Origin: Zasmidium citrigriseum
Lineage: Eukaryota > Ascomycota > Dothideomycetes > Mycosphaerellales > Mycosphaerellaceae
Reading direction: 5' to 3'
Length of the DNA: 24,572 nt
NCBI GenBank assembly: GCA_002786025.1
Contig: NHNW01000120.1
Location: 1-24,572 of the forward strand
The stretch's first letter is position 1. Each line of letters starts with the position of its first letter. Position numbers and translations under genes: made by a program. The notes below the pieces were generated by a model. The model worked only from the letters and a program-made list of their open reading frames with translations. It had not been told where the DNA came from and did no database searches. This document shows positions 22,511 to 24,572 of this stretch, piece after piece.

Positions 22511-23330
22511 ATTTTATAATTTTAATAGTTTAGATCTTTATATTCTATTCTCGTACTTAATAATTATTATATTAATTATTAGTACTTATAAGTATAAATA
22601 CTATTACCTTTAATAGTTACTTATCCCTCCTAAGATTATATATTTAATTCGCTAGAGTATCTATACGTTATATAATATATATAAATTAATTAGAGCGTAT
22701 AGGTATAAATCTAGTAAATATTACCGTAGTCGTTTAACTTAGTAGTCTTACGACTAGACGCGAGGAACTAGAAATAATATTTACGTAATTAGTACGATAT
22801 CTAACTACTAGTTATAGATATTAAAACTATAAAGTATTAACTTTTAAGGGGCCTAGAGACTATAAAGGAGTAGTAACCTCGTATAACTAAGTATTATATT
22901 CTTATCCCTATTACTCGTCTAAAATATCCTCTACTTATCTTAACGTCTCTCCTCCTACTTAGATATCTAAAGGTATAGATAAGAGAGGAGAACCTAGTAT
23001 AGACTTAGTAAGGTAAGTATCTAGACCTAGTATCGCCTTTAAATAACTTCGTAGACGTTAAACGGCCTTCGTAGTATAAATAGATCCCTAATAGCTAACT
23101 AGATTATTAATATTATTAAAAATATTATTAATATCCTATATTAGACTAGCCGTACTATTATCTAGCGTAATCGCTCTAACTTCTTTTTACGGAAAGGTTA
23201 TTACTTCCTAGTCCTCGAGATCCCTAATACTATTATTTTATATAAGTAAATTATTTAGCTTTCTTTCGAATAAATCGCGCTATATAATATTACTATCTAG
23301 GTATATATCGAACTAGGTAGTTAGAACTAC
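22510..23330. other. Spacer between convergent D and E
   Basis: This AT-rich stretch lies between the end of D and the presumed end of E. It includes runs such as TATATTATTAAAAATATTATTAATA near 23105-23135. The frame of E can be followed weakly below 23.3 kb, so part of it may still be E's tail. I see no motif, RNA gene or clear repeat. Confidence 0.4.
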
Positions 23331-24572
23331 GGGACTAGTTAATTAGGTATTATTACCTACTATAGATCGTATTATTATAAAGCTATACTAGAGTACTAGG
23401 GGAGGTACTAAAAGATTAAAAGGCTAGCTAGGATCGATAGTAAGTTTATATCTCTAGACTAGTATACGATCGCCCTTTCGTATATACTACTATTAAGGCG
23501 TCTATACGATTAAATATTCTAGCTCGCGTATAAAGTCTACGTATACTTCGATATTTATTACCTAGATCTCTTAAATAATAGTATCGCGCTCGCGCTTATT
23601 AAGTAAGAATAGCTAGTTAAGCGTAGCGATAACTCGAGGATCTTCCTATAGTCTACCCTCTAGGATTATACGACTTAATAGATAAAGTTTATAGTAGAAG
23701 AGATTTATAGGTATAAGAGAGAGTATACGCGATAGTAGCGAGTAAAGCTATATATAACTATTTAATATAACTAGGGGCGTTACTTACTAGTAGATAGAAG
23801 ATTAGAGGCTATTAATATAGACTCTAAGTACCCGCTACTCGTCGTTAATAGGCGTATACTAGACTAGAATACGAACCTATAAGGAGTATAAGGAGTACTA
23901 AAGGTTCTCGCGAGGTATATATAGTAAGATAAAGGTAGCGTTACTAATTTCTCTACGTACGACTCGTAATTAATATTACGAAAGAAGCTAATCTCGTACT
24001 AATTCTTCTTACTTAATATCGTTATAACGCCTTCTAGTAGTAGGTATATCCTCTATTAGCTATTATAAAGCGCTCTTATCGAATCTAGGAATAAATATAG
24101 CGAGCGAAGTATCTAGACTATCTCGACGTTATCTCGTATTATAGTTAATAAAAACTACTATATTAGTTAGCGAATCCTCGCTAAACTTCTTAACTATAGG
24201 AAGATTATATAGAATAGAGAATAGTAGAGGGTAAGATATTCTATTCTACGTAAAGTAGAGATTTACTAGTACTATAATTATCTTATAGTTCTTACTCTAT
24301 AATAGATAGATAAACTTCTAGTAACCCTCTAGATTAGCGCGTAAGAGCTATCCTAGTATAGAATACGTAGAGTTAAAAAGTTTAGTTAACTAATCTAGTC
24401 TAAGTAGTATATTATACTAATAGGAGTAGAATAATACCTCGTTAGAAATATAATTAGTATAGGACTATAGAAAGCTAAATAGGTCTATTACGATAAAGCC
24501 GTACTAGCTATAATAGTTCCCTATAGCGGGATAGTCCTAATCGTAGATCGCCTTAGCTCTCTTAGGATTAAG
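23330..24572 (-). pseudogene. Gene E relic: C-terminal part of the gene C family
   Basis: The minus-strand frame (plus triplets starting at 0 mod 3) is cut by the window's right edge. It aligns over about 350 codons with gene C. KLFNSTYS (about 24366-24389) matches C at about 15280-15300, VNLYF (about 24250) matches C near 15175, RILV-YTPI-D (about 23830-23870) matches RILVRYTPIKD, and KLYLLSRIILEGRL (about 23645-23690) matches KLYLLTRTILLGRL. Amino-acid identity by eye is perhaps 40-50% in the best parts, so E is a distinct paralogue. It lacks C's Lys-rich tail. The function is unknown; the conserved Trp, Tyr and Leu pattern suggests a folded helical domain. The 3' limit is uncertain. Confidence 0.6.

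Larger units (their letters stand above)
1..24572. other. RIP-saturated block
   Basis: CpA and TpG are almost missing along the entire window on both strands, while TpA is extremely frequent and CpG is common. GC is around 40% in the lines I counted. This is the product expected from repeat-induced point mutation, which converts CpA to TpA in duplicated DNA of filamentous ascomycetes. By eye I found only about 60-70 surviving CA or TG dinucleotides. TGA is therefore almost absent as a stop, and nearly all in-frame stops are TAA or TAG, as expected from former CAA, CAG and TGG codons. Coding and non-coding stretches are affected alike, and I see no unmutated island of gene length. Confidence 0.95.

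Noticed and set aside
1..24572. Functional protein-coding genes in any frame
   Set aside because: TAA and TAG interrupt every frame at the rate expected from RIP of Gln and Trp codons, and starts are mostly ATA. I report relics only.
1..24572. Bisulfite-type or synthetic sequence
   Set aside because: Conversion chemistry would remove C on one strand regardless of the next base. Here C persists before C, G and T, only CpA (and TpG) is lost, and homologous frames remain readable, which fits RIP.

Overview
This window looks like a block of Pezizomycotina (filamentous ascomycete) DNA mutated almost to saturation by repeat-induced point mutation (RIP). CpA and TpG are nearly absent over the whole 24.6 kb: I found roughly 60-70 by eye, where base composition would predict thousands. 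TpA is greatly over-represented, while CpG remains common. This is the CpA-to-TpA signature of RIP acting on both strands. No gene here can be intact. Gln and Trp codons have become TAA or TAG throughout, and most ATG starts read ATA.

Read with in-frame TAA/TAG taken as former CAA, CAG or TGG, the window resolves into eight long relic genes, most in one frame with no indels. From left to right they are: A (minus, cut by the left edge, to ~2.0 kb); G (plus, ~2.63-4.44 kb); B (minus, ~9.0-4.48 kb); H (plus, ~9.5-11.1 kb); F (plus, ~11.5-13.57 kb); C (minus, ~18.3-14.05 kb); D (plus, ~19.44-22.51 kb); and E (minus, cut by the right edge, from ~23.3 kb). Strands mostly alternate, giving divergent starts (A/G, B/H, C/D) and convergent ends (G/B, F/C, D/E).

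Two pairs of diverged paralogues support the frames of A, B, C and E. A and B share an N-terminal half with an 8-residue (24-bp) tandem repeat and an exact 22-bp match upstream. B continues into what looks like an SNF2-type helicase/ATPase, with recognisable remains of motifs II, III, V and VI and a doubtful Walker A. C and E share a C-terminal domain of about 350 residues that I cannot assign to any family. G, H, F and D are supported mainly by protein-like composition and are less certain.

I recognised no reverse transcriptase, integrase, transposase, LTR, rRNA, tRNA or CRISPR. RIP covers genes and spacers alike, so the block was probably duplicated as a large segment: an accessory or subtelomeric duplication, or a giant mobile element with cargo. 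It does not look like a pile of ordinary transposons. Intergenic stretches carry GC-rich palindromes, including a recurring ACGCCGCGTAA motif, and several larger inverted repeats.
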